Source of the DNA: an uncultured Pseudomonadota bacterium
GTDB taxonomy: Bacteria; Pseudomonadota; Gammaproteobacteria; Steroidobacterales; Steroidobacteraceae
Direction of reading: 5' to 3'
DNA length: 64,000 nucleotides
Assembly (NCBI GenBank): GCA_903927005.1
Contig: CAIYLH010000070.1
Coordinates: 114,484-178,483 of the forward strand
Within the stretch, counting starts at the first letter, position 1, and each line of letters begins with the position of its first letter. The notes beneath the pieces were generated by a model, which was given only the letters and a program-made list of their open reading frames with translations, was not told the origin of the DNA and did not search any database. Of this stretch, positions 25,695 to 34,819 are shown one piece after another. The position numbers and the translations under genes are program-made.

Positions 25695-27031
25695 CCGGTC
25701 ACTCGATCGACCGCATCGGCGAGGGCGCGGATCCCGAGTGAAATCGCCGGCACCAACGGCACTGGCCGGACGAGGTCCAGGCACATCGAAGGTAGCGAGC
25801 CGAGCGAGGCGCGCGTCCGCGCCGCAATCGTGACCAGCGTCTCAGCCGGCGCCAGGCGCCGGCCGCCACGCATCACGCACTGCAGCAGCGGCACGCCCTC
25901 GACCGACTCAGTCTCCAGCGCAACGGTATCGTCGACAATCCGGCCGTCAGCGTCAAAGCGCCGATAGACCTGCTTGCGGCCCGGCCAGGTTTCCTTGCCC
26001 CACGAGCGCTTGCGCCGCGGCCGCCCGGCATACTCCTCGAGCTTGTAGGCGCAATCCAGGTAAGGCGCGTCCACCGAGGTGTCGAGTCGCGTGCCGACGC
26101 CGAACGAATCGATCGGCGCGCCAGCGCCGACCAGACGGGCGATCTCGTATTCGTCGAGATTGCCGCTGGCGAGAATCCGCACGCTGGAGCAGCCTGCCGC
26201 ATCGAGCAACTGGCGCACTCGGCTCGAACTCGCGGCCAACTCGCCACTATCGATGCGGACCGCGCCGATGTTCGCGCCACGCTGCACCAGCGCGATCACC
26301 TCGCGAGTGGCAGCCTCGACGTCATAAGTGTCGATCAGCAACGTCGTCCGATCCGGGTGACAGCGCGCGAAGCCTTCGAACGCAGCACGTTCAGAGTCAT
26401 GCGCCTGCACGAACGAATGAGCCATCGTGCCGTACAGCGGCAGGCCGTAGCGCCGACCCGCCTCGACGGTCGCGGTGCCGGCAAAACCGGCGACCGCAGC
26501 GGCGCGCGCCGCCAAGCAGGCCGCCTCAGCCCCGTGCGCACGACGCATTCCAAAATCGATCAGCGGCCGATCGCCCGCGACGTGCACCGCCCGCGCAGCC
26601 TTGCTCGCAATCAGCGTCTGGAAGTGCAGCAGGTTGATCAGCCTGCTCTCGACGAACTGGGCCTGCGGCAACGGCGCCACAATCCGCAGCCATGGCTCGT
26701 CGGCAAACATTACCGTTCCCTCGGGCGCCGCGTAGACATCGCCGGTGAACCGCAACTGTCCTAGCCAGTCGAGGAACGCAGCATCGAATCGCCCAAGGCT
26801 CGCAAGCCAGCCGAGTTCAGCGGGCGTTATCGACAGGCGCTCGAGGTAGTCGAGCGCCTGCTCGAGCCCAGCGACCAAGAGGAAGCCGCGCCGCTCGGGC
26901 AAGCGGCGCGCATACAGCTCAAACACGGCCTCGTCCGCCATGCCGAGCTCGCGATACGCGGCCAGCATCGTCAGCTGGTACAGGTCGGTGATCAGGGCGG
27001 AGTCGGCAGCCGGCGGGGTACTGAATGGCAT
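25691..27031 (-). CDS. pncB: Nicotinate phosphoribosyltransferase
   Basis: This enzyme converts nicotinate and PRPP to nicotinate mononucleotide in NAD salvage. Family features are ALITDLYQLTMLAAYRELGM at the N-terminus, LINLLHFQTLIASKAAR, DFGMRRAHGAEAACLAARAA, LYGTMAHSFVQAHDSE and the phosphate-binding ASGNLDEYEIARLVGAGAP followed by FGVGTRLDTS. At 446 residues it is of normal length. There is no NAD synthase or nicotinamidase next to it, so it seems to be a single-gene unit. Confidence 0.96.
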   Translation of the reverse strand: MPFSTPPAADSALITDLYQLTMLAAYRELGMADEAVFELYARRLPERRGFLLVAGLEQALDYLERLSITPAELGWLASLGRFDAAFLDWLGQLRFTGDVYAAPEGTVMFADEPWLRIVAPLPQAQFVESRLINLLHFQTLIASKAARAVHVAGDRPLIDFGMRRAHGAEAACLAARAAAVAGFAGTATVEAGRRYGLPLYGTMAHSFVQAHDSERAAFEGFARCHPDRTTLLIDTYDVEAATREVIALVQRGANIGAVRIDSGELAASSSRVRQLLDAAGCSSVRILASGNLDEYEIARLVGAGAPIDSFGVGTRLDTSVDAPYLDCAYKLEEYAGRPRRKRSWGKETWPGRKQVYRRFDADGRIVDDTVALETESVEGVPLLQCVMRGGRRLAPAETLVTIAARTRASLGSLPSMCLDLVRPVPLVPAISLGIRALADAVDRVTG

Positions 27032-27235
27032 CGACGGAATCTACCCGCCCGCCGGGGCGGCTGGGGGCTTTTCTACGCGCCGCGCTAGACCCGCCACGCT
27101 GGAAGATTCCCCCCAGCTGGCGCGCATGAGAGGATCGCCATTGGCCGCCTCTGTGACCGAGTTCAAGGGCGTCGCGGCAGCAACGTAGGACACTGATGAC
27201 CCCCCGGCCCTAGGACGGGGCCCAGGAGATCAGCC

Positions 27236-27760
27236 ATGCAACCGATCAACACCTCCGCCGTGGCCTGTGCGCAGCGCTCTGCCCACCCGCTCTGGCTGGC
27301 GGCGAGCTTCACGCTACTGATCGGCGCCATGGCACCCGCAGCCGCCGACGTCTACAAGTGGGCGGACGGACAGGGACACGTCCACTACAGCGACCTCCCG
27401 CCGCCGGGCGACGCAAAGCTGCTTTCGGTCGAGCCTGGCGCAGGCACCCGCCATGTCGAGCGAGCCGCGCCGCCGGCGGCTGCCCCAGCGCCAGCCAGCC
27501 CGACGCCCGCTCCACTACCTCCCAGCACGCCGCAGGAGAGGGCACGGCTCAAACAGTCTGTCGACACCGACGTCGCCTCGACCCGGGCCACTCAGTGCAA
27601 GGCGGCACAGGAGCATTACCAGAGCTACGTGAGCTCACGCCGGATCTTCCGCGAGGGCGCCAACAAGGAACGGGTCTACCTGTCGGACGCCGAGGCTGAC
27701 GCCGAGCGCATCAATGCCCGGCGCGAAGTCGAGGAGCTGTGCGCAGAGGCGCCGCGCTGA
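27236..27760 (+). CDS. Exported DUF4124 domain protein
   Basis: The 174-residue protein has a signal peptide (about residues 1-36, hydrophobic core LAASFTLLIGAMAPAAA) followed by the short DUF4124 domain, ADVYKWADGQGHVHYSDLPP, typical of periplasmic gammaproteobacterial proteins. A proline/alanine-rich linker leads to a charged, helical C-terminus with QCKAAQEHYQSYVSSRRIF and two conserved-looking cysteines (CKAA, ELCAEAP). AGGAGA precedes the ATG. The molecular role is unknown. Confidence 0.85.
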   Translation: MQPINTSAVACAQRSAHPLWLAASFTLLIGAMAPAAADVYKWADGQGHVHYSDLPPPGDAKLLSVEPGAGTRHVERAAPPAAAPAPASPTPAPLPPSTPQERARLKQSVDTDVASTRATQCKAAQEHYQSYVSSRRIFREGANKERVYLSDAEADAERINARREVEELCAEAPR

Positions 27761-27846
27761 ACGATCACCGCCGCACTTCCCCTCGCGGCGATTTCGCGAT
27801 TCACTAGGCGGATTGCGCCCAACGGCGCGGACCGGCCGGAGAACGC

Positions 27847-28722
27847 GTGAAGACTGGATTCGTAGGACTCGGCGCCATGGGCGTCGGCATGGCGCGCAAT
27901 CTCGCCAAAGTGGGCCTGCTGCATGGCCTGTGGAACCGCAGTGCCGACAAGGCGCACGCGCTTGGCGCCGAAACCGGCGCACACATCGCGACCGACCCCG
28001 CTGCGCTGGCAGCAGACAACGACGTCGTCGTGATCTGCGTTTCCGCCGATGCTGACGTACTCGGCGTCGTCGATGCACTGCTGCCCGGCGCACACCCGGG
28101 ATTAATCGTCATCGACTGTTCAACCGTCTCCGCCGGCGCAGCCCGAGAGGCGAGTGCCCGCCTGGCGCGCCGGGGAGCCGCTTTCCTGGACTGCCCGGTG
28201 AGCGGCGGCGTCGAGGGCGCGCGCGACGGGATTCTCGCCATCATGTGCGGCGGCACGGCAGAGGCGTTCGAGGCCGCCCGACCCGTGCTCGAAGCCATGG
28301 GGCGGACGATCACTCACATGGGCCCGACCGGCTACGGCCAGTCCACCAAAGCCACCAACCAGATCATGTGTGCAGGCGTCATCCAGGCGGTGGCCGAAGC
28401 GATGGCCTTCGCCAAGGCAGAAGGTCTGCCTTTAGAGAAAGTCATCGAAACGCTCGGGAAAGGGGCCGGTTCTTCGTGGTACTTCGTCAATCGTGCGCCG
28501 TTCATGGCGCGCGGCAGCTTTCCGGCCGGGTTCCGGGTCCGGCTGCACGACAAGGATCTGGGGATCTGCCACGACATGGCCGCCGTCCACGGCGTCGAAT
28601 TGCCGGTGGTCGAGGTCACCCGCGGCCACTACCGACAACTCATGGAGAGCGGCCACGGCGACGAGGACATTTCGACGATCTTCCAGCTGAAGGACGCGAT
28701 GTTCAGCCCAAAGGCCTCATAG
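27847..28722 (+). CDS. Beta-hydroxyacid dehydrogenase (3-hydroxyisobutyrate / tartronate semialdehyde reductase family)
   Basis: The 291-residue NAD(P)-dependent enzyme has the N-terminal dinucleotide motif GFVGLGAMGVGMARNLAK, the substrate loop DCPVSGGVEGARDGILAIMC, and the catalytic lysine in GQSTKATNQIMCAGVIQAVA, with SSWYFVNRAPFM and LHDKDLGICHDMA in the C-terminal helical domain. Similar enzymes reduce 2-hydroxy-3-oxopropionate or oxidise 3-hydroxyisobutyrate; the exact substrate cannot be decided. No degradation cluster surrounds it. Confidence 0.88.
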   Translation: MKTGFVGLGAMGVGMARNLAKVGLLHGLWNRSADKAHALGAETGAHIATDPAALAADNDVVVICVSADADVLGVVDALLPGAHPGLIVIDCSTVSAGAAREASARLARRGAAFLDCPVSGGVEGARDGILAIMCGGTAEAFEAARPVLEAMGRTITHMGPTGYGQSTKATNQIMCAGVIQAVAEAMAFAKAEGLPLEKVIETLGKGAGSSWYFVNRAPFMARGSFPAGFRVRLHDKDLGICHDMAAVHGVELPVVEVTRGHYRQLMESGHGDEDISTIFQLKDAMFSPKAS

Positions 28723-28842
28723 CCTCGCCCAGCACGCACGGCGGCGCCGATCGCCGCAACCTAATAATGCCCCCGCGGGGTCGGACGGACCGGCCCGCCT
28801 GCGCGCCGCACGGAGCGCGGGCCGAGGCGGGGGAACAAATGG

Positions 28843-28855
28843 CACAATGAGTCCC
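28843..28855 (+). promoter_or_regulatory. Candidate -10 element placing hemC on a leaderless transcript
   Basis: CACAAT at 28843-28848 lies seven bases before the ATG at 28856, and no Shine-Dalgarno sequence is present. No clear -35 is visible, so this is tentative. Confidence 0.3.
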
Positions 28856-29782
28856 ATGCAGCACCTGAGAATCGCCACGCGCCGCAGCGCACTCGCCCTC
28901 TGGCAGGCCAACCACGTCGCCAGCCTCCTCCGCACCGCCCATCCGGGCGTCGAAGTCTCGCTGGTGCCAATCGTCACCACGGGCGATAGGATCCAGGACC
29001 GCCCACTGTCCGAGGTTGGCGGCAAGGGCCTGTTCATCAAGGAACTCGAGGTCGCGATGGCGGCAGGCGAGGCGGAACTCGCCGTTCATTCGATGAAGGA
29101 CGTGCCCGCCGCGCTACCGGACGGCTTCGTGATCGCCGCCGTACTGCCGCGCGCCGACCCGCGCGATGCCTTCCTGTCGCGGCGCTTCCCGAACTTCGCT
29201 GCGCTGCCGCAAGGGGCTCGCGTCGGCACCTCCAGCCAGCGCCGCCAAAGCATCCTGCGCGCCCGCCGGCCGGACCTGACGATCATTCCGCTGCGCGGCA
29301 ATGTCGACACCCGCCTGCGCAAGCTCGACGACGGGGAGTTCGACGCGATCATCCTCGCCGCGGCAGGACTCATCCGACTCGGCCTCGGCGAGCGCATCAC
29401 CGAACACCTCGACACCGAACTGTCGCTGCCCGCCGTGGGCCAGGGCATCGTCGGCATCGAATGCCGCGACGACCCGGCCATACTGCGCTGGCTGGCGCCG
29501 CTCGACCACGGCCCCACGCTCGAGTGCCTGAAAGCCGAACGGGCGCTCGCTGCCCGCCTGGAGGGCAGCTGTACCTCACCGATCGCCGCCTTCGCCCAAC
29601 ACGTCGCTGGTGCCATGGAAGTGCAAGGCTACGTCGGTGCTCCCGACGGCAGCAGAAGCTTTTCCGACCGGGTCACAGGACCCGCCTCGCAGGCAGCCGC
29701 ACTCGGCACAGCGCTAGCCGACCGCCTGCTGGCGGCCGGCGCCGGCGAGCTGCTCGCCGCGCTGCGGGAAAAGGCCGGCTGA
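28856..29782 (+). CDS. hemC: Hydroxymethylbilane synthase (porphobilinogen deaminase)
   Basis: HemC links four porphobilinogen units into hydroxymethylbilane in haem synthesis. The start MQHLRIATRRSALALWQANH at 28856 fits the family better than an ATG nine bases upstream. Motifs present are VGGKGLFIKELEVAM, AVHSMKDVPAALP, GTSSQRRQSILRARRPDL, LRGNVDTRLRKLDDGEFDAI and LEGSCTSPIAAFA, whose cysteine carries the dipyrromethane cofactor. It heads the hemC-hemD-hemX-hemY run, with hemD three bases after its stop. Confidence 0.97.
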   Translation: MQHLRIATRRSALALWQANHVASLLRTAHPGVEVSLVPIVTTGDRIQDRPLSEVGGKGLFIKELEVAMAAGEAELAVHSMKDVPAALPDGFVIAAVLPRADPRDAFLSRRFPNFAALPQGARVGTSSQRRQSILRARRPDLTIIPLRGNVDTRLRKLDDGEFDAIILAAAGLIRLGLGERITEHLDTELSLPAVGQGIVGIECRDDPAILRWLAPLDHGPTLECLKAERALAARLEGSCTSPIAAFAQHVAGAMEVQGYVGAPDGSRSFSDRVTGPASQAAALGTALADRLLAAGAGELLAALREKAG

Positions 29783-29785
29783 GCC

Positions 29786-30565
29786 ATGACGGCGCTGACC
29801 GGCCTTGGCGTGCTAGTGACGCGGCCGGAGCCCCAGGCGGGCCCGCTGGCCCGTCGGCTCGCCGCACTTGGCGCCAACGTCTACCGGCTGCCTGCGATCG
29901 AGCTGCACCCGCGCGAGGATCGCGCCAGCCAACGCGCGGCCCTCGGGCCGATCGACCGCTTTCACTGGGTCGTTTTCATCAGCGCCAACGCCGTGCGCTT
30001 CGGCTCCGCACTGCTGGACGGCCGGCGCGATCCACGCATCGCCGCCGTGGGGCCGGCAACTGCCGCCGCGCTCAACCACGCCGGCTATCGCGTCTCGCTG
30101 GTGCCGCACGGCGGCTATGACAGCGAGCACCTGCTGGCGAGCCCGGAGTTCGGCCACGTGCAGGGCCAGCGGATCCTGATCGTGCGCGGCAGTGGCGGCC
30201 GCGAACTGCTGGCCGACGAGCTTGGCGCGCGCGGCGCGGAAGTCTCCTACGCCGAGGTCTACGACCGGCGCTGCGCACGCCCGGTACCAGGCGCCGTCGA
30301 GGCAGTTGAAGCAGAATGGGCTCGCGGCCAGATCCAGGTCGTAACCGCGACTAGCGGCGAGCTGCTGCGCTGCCTGTACGAGATCCTCAGCCCTGCGGGC
30401 CGGCAGCTGCTCGCCCGCTCAGCGCTGTTGGTCGGTGGCCCACGTATCGGCGCGGTCGCGCGCCAAATCGGCATCGAGGGATCGCTGATCGTCGCTGCCG
30501 GACCCGACGACGAGCGTCTCCTAGATGCGCTGCTGAAGTGGCAGGCTCATACTAGCCACTCCTGA
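29786..30565 (+). CDS. hemD: Uroporphyrinogen-III synthase
   Basis: HemD closes hydroxymethylbilane to uroporphyrinogen III with inversion of ring D. Sequence is poorly conserved in this family, but the start GLGVLVTRPEPQAGPLARRL, the central HWVVFISANAVRFGS and AAVGPATAAALNHAGYRV, and RILIVRGSGGRELLADELGA with VTATSGELLRCLYEIL are the usual landmarks. The length of 259 residues and its place between hemC and hemX support the call. Confidence 0.93.
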   Translation: MTALTGLGVLVTRPEPQAGPLARRLAALGANVYRLPAIELHPREDRASQRAALGPIDRFHWVVFISANAVRFGSALLDGRRDPRIAAVGPATAAALNHAGYRVSLVPHGGYDSEHLLASPEFGHVQGQRILIVRGSGGRELLADELGARGAEVSYAEVYDRRCARPVPGAVEAVEAEWARGQIQVVTATSGELLRCLYEILSPAGRQLLARSALLVGGPRIGAVARQIGIEGSLIVAAGPDDERLLDALLKWQAHTSHS

Positions 30566-30588
30566 CACGCCGCCAGCGGCGAACGCCG

Positions 30589-31641
30589 ATGTCCGAACCG
30601 ACCACTACCCCCCAGAATGACGCCGTCGCGGATGAACGCGGCATAGAACGTCGCCGCAGCGACCAGCGGCGCGTCGAACGCGCAATACGCCAGGGCGCGC
30701 TCGCGCTGCTGTGCGCCGTGCTTGCGCTGGCCTGCGCCGGGCTCGCCGGCTGGCGCGCGTACGAACTCGGCCGCGCGCTCGACGACGTGCGTGGGCTTGC
30801 CCGGCTCGCCAACCGCGATCGCGACCAGATTGAGGAGGCGCTGGCCCGGCTACAGGCCACGCAGGGTTCCATCGACACACTCGCCCGACTCGAACCGCTG
30901 CCTGCGCGCATCGACGCTCTGGAAGCCCGCAGCGCTCGTCTGGAGGCCCGGCTTGCGGCCCCGGAGCGCGCCGCCGCGCATGCGGATGCGGCGAACCTGG
31001 TCGAGCTCGCCAACCACCGCCTGATGCTTGAGCACGACGTTGCTGGTGCCGCCGAACTATTTGCAGCAGCAGACGCGCGCCTCGCCAGCCGCACCGACGC
31101 AGCTGCGCTGCGCATCCGCGCGCAGCTGGCGCACGACCTCGCCGCGCTGCGCGCAACGCCGGCGCCCAACCTGCGCGATATCAGCGCACGCCTCGCCGCC
31201 GCCGAAACCGCCGTACGCGACCTGCCCATGCTCGGCGCGATCCAGGCGCAATACCTGCCACCGGGACCTGCGCGCGAGGCCGCCGGCGGCGCGGCGCGCG
31301 CCTGGCACAAGTTCACCACTTCGCTGCAGGACCTGGTCAGCGTCCGCCGCGTCAGCGACGCGTCCGTACGGCTGGTGTCACTCGAGGAAATCAGCGTACG
31401 ACGCCAACACCTGCAGACGCTGCTGTTCGCAGCGCGACTCGCTGCGCTGCAGGCGAACCAGGCCGATTACGCCGCCAGCCTCGCTGCGGCGCACGACTGG
31501 CTGACACGTTTCTGCGACCCCAAGGACGCGCGCACGCGGGCCGTGGATGCGGACCTGACCGCGCTCGCGGCCAATCCGGTCAACGTCACACGGCCAGATG
31601 TCTCCGGCTCACTGCGACTGCTGCGGGGCCCTGCACCATGA
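30589..31641 (+). CDS. hemX: HemX, membrane-anchored protein of the hem operon
   Basis: The protein has one N-terminal transmembrane segment (about residues 27-47, GALALLCAVLALACAGLAGW) and a long periplasmic region that begins as a coiled-coil (LDDVRGLARLANRDRDQIEE and on), as in HemX. The 350 residues include VELANHRLMLEHDVAGAAEL, typical of the family, which is often misnamed uroporphyrinogen C-methyltransferase although it lacks the methyltransferase fold. Its stop overlaps the hemY ATG in an ATGA. The role in haem supply is not established. Confidence 0.88.
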   Translation: MSEPTTTPQNDAVADERGIERRRSDQRRVERAIRQGALALLCAVLALACAGLAGWRAYELGRALDDVRGLARLANRDRDQIEEALARLQATQGSIDTLARLEPLPARIDALEARSARLEARLAAPERAAAHADAANLVELANHRLMLEHDVAGAAELFAAADARLASRTDAAALRIRAQLAHDLAALRATPAPNLRDISARLAAAETAVRDLPMLGAIQAQYLPPGPAREAAGGAARAWHKFTTSLQDLVSVRRVSDASVRLVSLEEISVRRQHLQTLLFAARLAALQANQADYAASLAAAHDWLTRFCDPKDARTRAVDADLTALAANPVNVTRPDVSGSLRLLRGPAP

Positions 31642-32864
31642 AGCGCAGCCTGCTGCTGGCTGCGGCACTGCTCGTCGGCGCAATGCTGGCCAACACGCTG
31701 CTGGCCGACAACGGCTACGTCGCGGTCAGCTTCCGCGGCACGCTGGTCGAGATGTCAGTGCCAACGCTGGTGCTGTGCCTCGTGCTGGCACTGCTGGCAC
31801 TGGAAGGTGCAGCGCGCCTTTTCCACTGGCCACGCCGCGCGCGTGAGGCGCGCGCGGCGGCGCTGCGCGAGCGCGCCCGCCGCGACCTGGACCGCGGCCT
31901 GCTGGAAGTCTCCGCCGGCCGCTGGACCGACGCAGAAATGACGCTCACACGCAGCGCACGCGACGCCGACGAGCCCGCCGTGCACTACCTCGCCGCGGCG
32001 CATGCCGCACAGCTGCAGAGCGCCACAGAGCGGCGCGACGCGTGGTTGGGGCTGGCGCTCGAGGCGGCGGCCGACGCGCCAGCGCCGGTGCTGATTACCA
32101 GCGCCGAGATGAACCTCAAGCGCGGTGACGCTGAGGCTGCGCTGGCAGCGCTGCGCTCGCTGGAGCGGCTCGGCGCGCTGAACCCGCGCGCGCTGCTGCT
32201 GCTGGCACGCGTCCACCGTCAGCGCGGCGACTTCGACCAGCTGCTCAAGCTCGAGCCGCGACTGCGCAACACGCGCGGCGTCCCGACGGCGGCAGTTGAA
32301 GAGATCATGGACACGCTGTACACGGACATGCTGCGCGTCGCGACCGACAAGGGCGGACTTACGGCGCTGGACGCCGTGTGGGAAGAGGCCACGCGCGCTG
32401 CGCGGCGGCAACCCGGGATCGTCGTCGCCTACGCGCGTGGACTGGCGCGCTTCGAGCAGAGCGACCGTGCCGCCGAGGTGCTGCGTGAGTTGCTGGAGCG
32501 ACAGTGGAACGAAGCGGCCGCAGCGCTGTACGGCGAACTCGCGGGCGGCGATCCACTCGACCGCCTTAAGAGCGCAGAAGGCTGGCTGCGATCACATCGC
32601 GAGGATCCGGGGCTGCTGGTGACCTGCGCACAGCTGTGCCTGCGGGCAGAGCTCTACGGCAAGGCGCGCAGCTACCTGGAACTGAGCCATACGCTGCGCC
32701 CACGACCCGAGACCGCGCAGCTACTCGCGGCGCTACTGGAGCGGATGGGCGAGCGCGATCACGCGCTGCGCCTGCTGCAAACTGCAATCACCCAAGTGAC
32801 CGGCAAACCGGCCGCTATTGCGCCACTGCGGCAACGCCTGTTCGGTGCGACACCGCGCCGCTAA
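31638..32864 (+). CDS. hemY: HemY, haem biosynthesis-associated TPR membrane protein
   Basis: HemY of gammaproteobacteria has two N-terminal membrane segments (about residues 4-22 and 40-57) followed by a cytoplasmic or periplasmic TPR-like helical repeat region. The HemY_N pattern is seen as NGYVAVSFRGTLVEMSVPTL. Helical repeats continue from about residue 90 (WTDAEMTLTRSARDADEPAV) to the end. At 408 residues it is normal. Despite the name, it is not the Bacillus protoporphyrinogen oxidase. Confidence 0.9.
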   Translation: MKRSLLLAAALLVGAMLANTLLADNGYVAVSFRGTLVEMSVPTLVLCLVLALLALEGAARLFHWPRRAREARAAALRERARRDLDRGLLEVSAGRWTDAEMTLTRSARDADEPAVHYLAAAHAAQLQSATERRDAWLGLALEAAADAPAPVLITSAEMNLKRGDAEAALAALRSLERLGALNPRALLLLARVHRQRGDFDQLLKLEPRLRNTRGVPTAAVEEIMDTLYTDMLRVATDKGGLTALDAVWEEATRAARRQPGIVVAYARGLARFEQSDRAAEVLRELLERQWNEAAAALYGELAGGDPLDRLKSAEGWLRSHREDPGLLVTCAQLCLRAELYGKARSYLELSHTLRPRPETAQLLAALLERMGERDHALRLLQTAITQVTGKPAAIAPLRQRLFGATPRR

Positions 32865-32868
32865 CGCC

Positions 32869-33903
32869 TCAGGTACGCGGCTTTGCGTCCGGTGCATAGG
32901 CGAATGAATCGAAGTACAGCCGATCATCGGGCAGTCCTCGGATCGGCAACGTAGCGCGCAGCGCGCTGATCAGCGCTGGCGGCCCTGCAGCGTAGACCTC
33001 CGCATCGGCCAGGTCCTCGAAATCGCCCAGCACCGCGTCATGCACGAAGCCCGTGCGATAGTGCGCAGCCTCGTCGCCTGCGGGTTCCGACAGCACCGGC
33101 ACGAAACGCAACTGCTCGAAGCGCAGCAGTCGCTCGTCTATCCACGCGCGCTGGTACAGGTCCACCTCATGACGCACACCCCAGTACAGATGGATCGGGC
33201 GACGCACGCCGCTCTCGAGCAGGTGGCGCAGGATCGCCTTGGCCGGCGCAAAACCGGTGCCGCCCGCCACCAGGATGATGGGGCCCGTCGGCGAGTCAGG
33301 CTCCTGCTCGCGGACGACAAACTGCCCTAGCGGACCTTCGATCCGCAGCAGCGCACCGGGCTGTAGCGTCTCGAACACCCGCACCGTGAACTCGCCACCG
33401 CTGACACGCCGCACGTGCAGCTCTACCAGGCCAGCATCATGGGGTGGCGAGGCGATGGAAAAGCTGCGACGACGCTCACCCGGCAGCATGACGTCGAGAT
33501 ATTGACCGGCACGAAAGTGAAAATCCTCGATCGCGGGCAGACGCAGGAACAAGCCCATGACATCTGGCGCATAGCGCTCGAGTCGCTCCACCCGACACGG
33601 CAGGCTCTTGATCTCGACATCCGTGACCCGCCGCACCTCGCGCGCTTCGACCACAAGATCGGTGCGGGCAACAGCCTGACACAGCAACACGTAGCCGTCG
33701 TTGCGCTCCTGCTCACTCAAACCCAGCGGCGTGCCGCGCGGATAGTCGATCTCGCCCGACAGCAGCCGCGCGCGACAGGAGCCGCAGTTACCGCCCTTGC
33801 AGCTGTGCGGCAGGTTGACGTGCGCGGCAAGCGCTGTATCCAGTACAGGCCGCCCGGGGACGAGGTCGAAGACGCGGTTCTGCGGAGTTAAGGTCAGGTG
33901 CAT
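32869..33903 (-). CDS. 2Fe-2S ferredoxin / FAD / NAD reductase (CDP-6-deoxy-glucoseen reductase-like)
   Basis: This 344-residue flavoprotein passes electrons from NAD(P)H through FAD to a plant-type 2Fe-2S cluster. The N-terminal ferredoxin has HSCKGGNCGSCRARLLSGE with a distal LLCQAVA; the FAD region has RSFSIASPPHD; the NAD region has ILVAGGTGFAPAKAILRH and a C-terminal YAAGPPALISALR. The ATG at 33903 is preferred because conserved sequence begins there (MHLTLTPQNRVFDL). Similar genes are annotated as AscD-like reductases in gammaproteobacteria, but the electron acceptor is unknown. It is divergent from the SDR gene, with only 40 bases between starts. Confidence 0.88.
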   Translation of the reverse strand: MHLTLTPQNRVFDLVPGRPVLDTALAAHVNLPHSCKGGNCGSCRARLLSGEIDYPRGTPLGLSEQERNDGYVLLCQAVARTDLVVEAREVRRVTDVEIKSLPCRVERLERYAPDVMGLFLRLPAIEDFHFRAGQYLDVMLPGERRRSFSIASPPHDAGLVELHVRRVSGGEFTVRVFETLQPGALLRIEGPLGQFVVREQEPDSPTGPIILVAGGTGFAPAKAILRHLLESGVRRPIHLYWGVRHEVDLYQRAWIDERLLRFEQLRFVPVLSEPAGDEAAHYRTGFVHDAVLGDFEDLADAEVYAAGPPALISALRATLPIRGLPDDRLYFDSFAYAPDAKPRT

Positions 33904-33930
33904 GGGGCGCAAGTGTGCCGGCAAACGGCC

Positions 33931-33943
33931 TAGAATGCTGCCC
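33931..33943 (+). promoter_or_regulatory. Candidate -10 for a leaderless SDR transcript
   Basis: TAGAAT at 33931-33936 ends seven bases before the ATG at 33944, so transcription would begin at the start codon; no ribosome binding site is present. Confidence 0.4.
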
Positions 33944-34819
33944 ATGAATCATCCGCTTCGGTACCTGGTCGCGGGCTGTGGCTACGTCGGCCTGCGACTG
34001 GCGGTGCGACTGCTCGCGCTGGGGCCGGTGATTGCGCTGACCCGGGGCGCTGCCACCGCTGCGGCTCTCGCCGCGCGTGGACTCGACACCGAGCGCTGGG
34101 ATCTGGATGCGCCGGACGCGCCACCACCCCCGTCGCTTGCGCGGCCAGCGGTGTTCTACTACCTCATTCCGCCGCCCGCGCAGGGCACGACCGATCCGCG
34201 GCTAGCGCGCGCACTGAACGCTCTGGCGGTACCGCCGGCACGGTTTGTCTACATCAGCACGACGGGCGTCTACGGCGACACGGGCGGCGCCGTAGTGGAC
34301 GAAGACTCGCCACTGAACCCAACCACGGAGCGCGCGCAGCGGCGCGCCGACGCTGAGCAGCAGGTGCGCACTTGGTGCAAGGCTGGCGGCGTGCCGTGGA
34401 CGATCCTGCGCGTGCCGGGCATCTACGGGCCCGGCCGGCTGCCGCTGGAACGGTTGCGACGCGGCGAGCCGGTGATCCGGCACGCAGAGGCTGGCTACTC
34501 AAGCCGCATCCACGCCGACGATCTCGCCGAGGCCTGCGTACTCGCCGGCACCCTGCCGACGGCGGCTGGGCGGGTCTACAACGTCACCGATGGCAATACA
34601 GCGACGATGACCGAGTATTTCGAGCGGGTGGCGGCACTGGCCGGCTTGCCGGCGCCACCTTTGGTATCGCGGGCAGAAGCGCATCGCTTGCTGTCGCCCG
34701 GGCTGATGTCGTTCCTGGACGAGTCACGCCGCATCGACAGCAGTCGCATTCGGCGCGAACTCGGCTTTGCGCCGCTCTACGCCGACCTCAGGCTGGGAAT
34801 CCTGTCGAGCCTGAGCTAG
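33944..34819 (+). CDS. NAD-dependent epimerase / SDR family oxidoreductase (YeeZ-like)
   Basis: The 291-residue protein has an N-terminal dinucleotide motif [19 protein letters not shown] and an extended short-chain dehydrogenase fold. [20 protein letters not shown] contains the STTGVYG stretch of the YeeZ type; [18 protein letters not shown] and [15 protein letters not shown] are family landmarks. The usual YxxxK pair is not clear, so it may not be catalytic in the standard way. The open frame reaches back to 33797, but the ATG at 33944 is correct by alignment. Its stop codon shares a CTAG with that of the convergent rimO. Confidence 0.82.
   Translation: MNHPLRYLVAGCGYVGLRLAVRLLALGPVIALTRGAATAAALAARGLDTERWDLDAPDAPPPPSLARPAVFYYLIPPPAQGTTDPRLARALNALAVPPARFVYISTTGVYGDTGGAVVDEDSPLNPTTERAQRRADAEQQVRTWCKAGGVPWTILRVPGIYGPGRLPLERLRRGEPVIRHAEAGYSSRIHADDLAEACVLAGTLPTAAGRVYNVTDGNTATMTEYFERVAALAGLPAPPLVSRAEAHRLLSPGLMSFLDESRRIDSSRIRRELGFAPLYADLRLGILSSLS

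Noticed and set aside
28847..28855. ATG at 28847 as hemC start
   Set aside because: Conserved HemC sequence and the -10 spacing favour the ATG at 28856.
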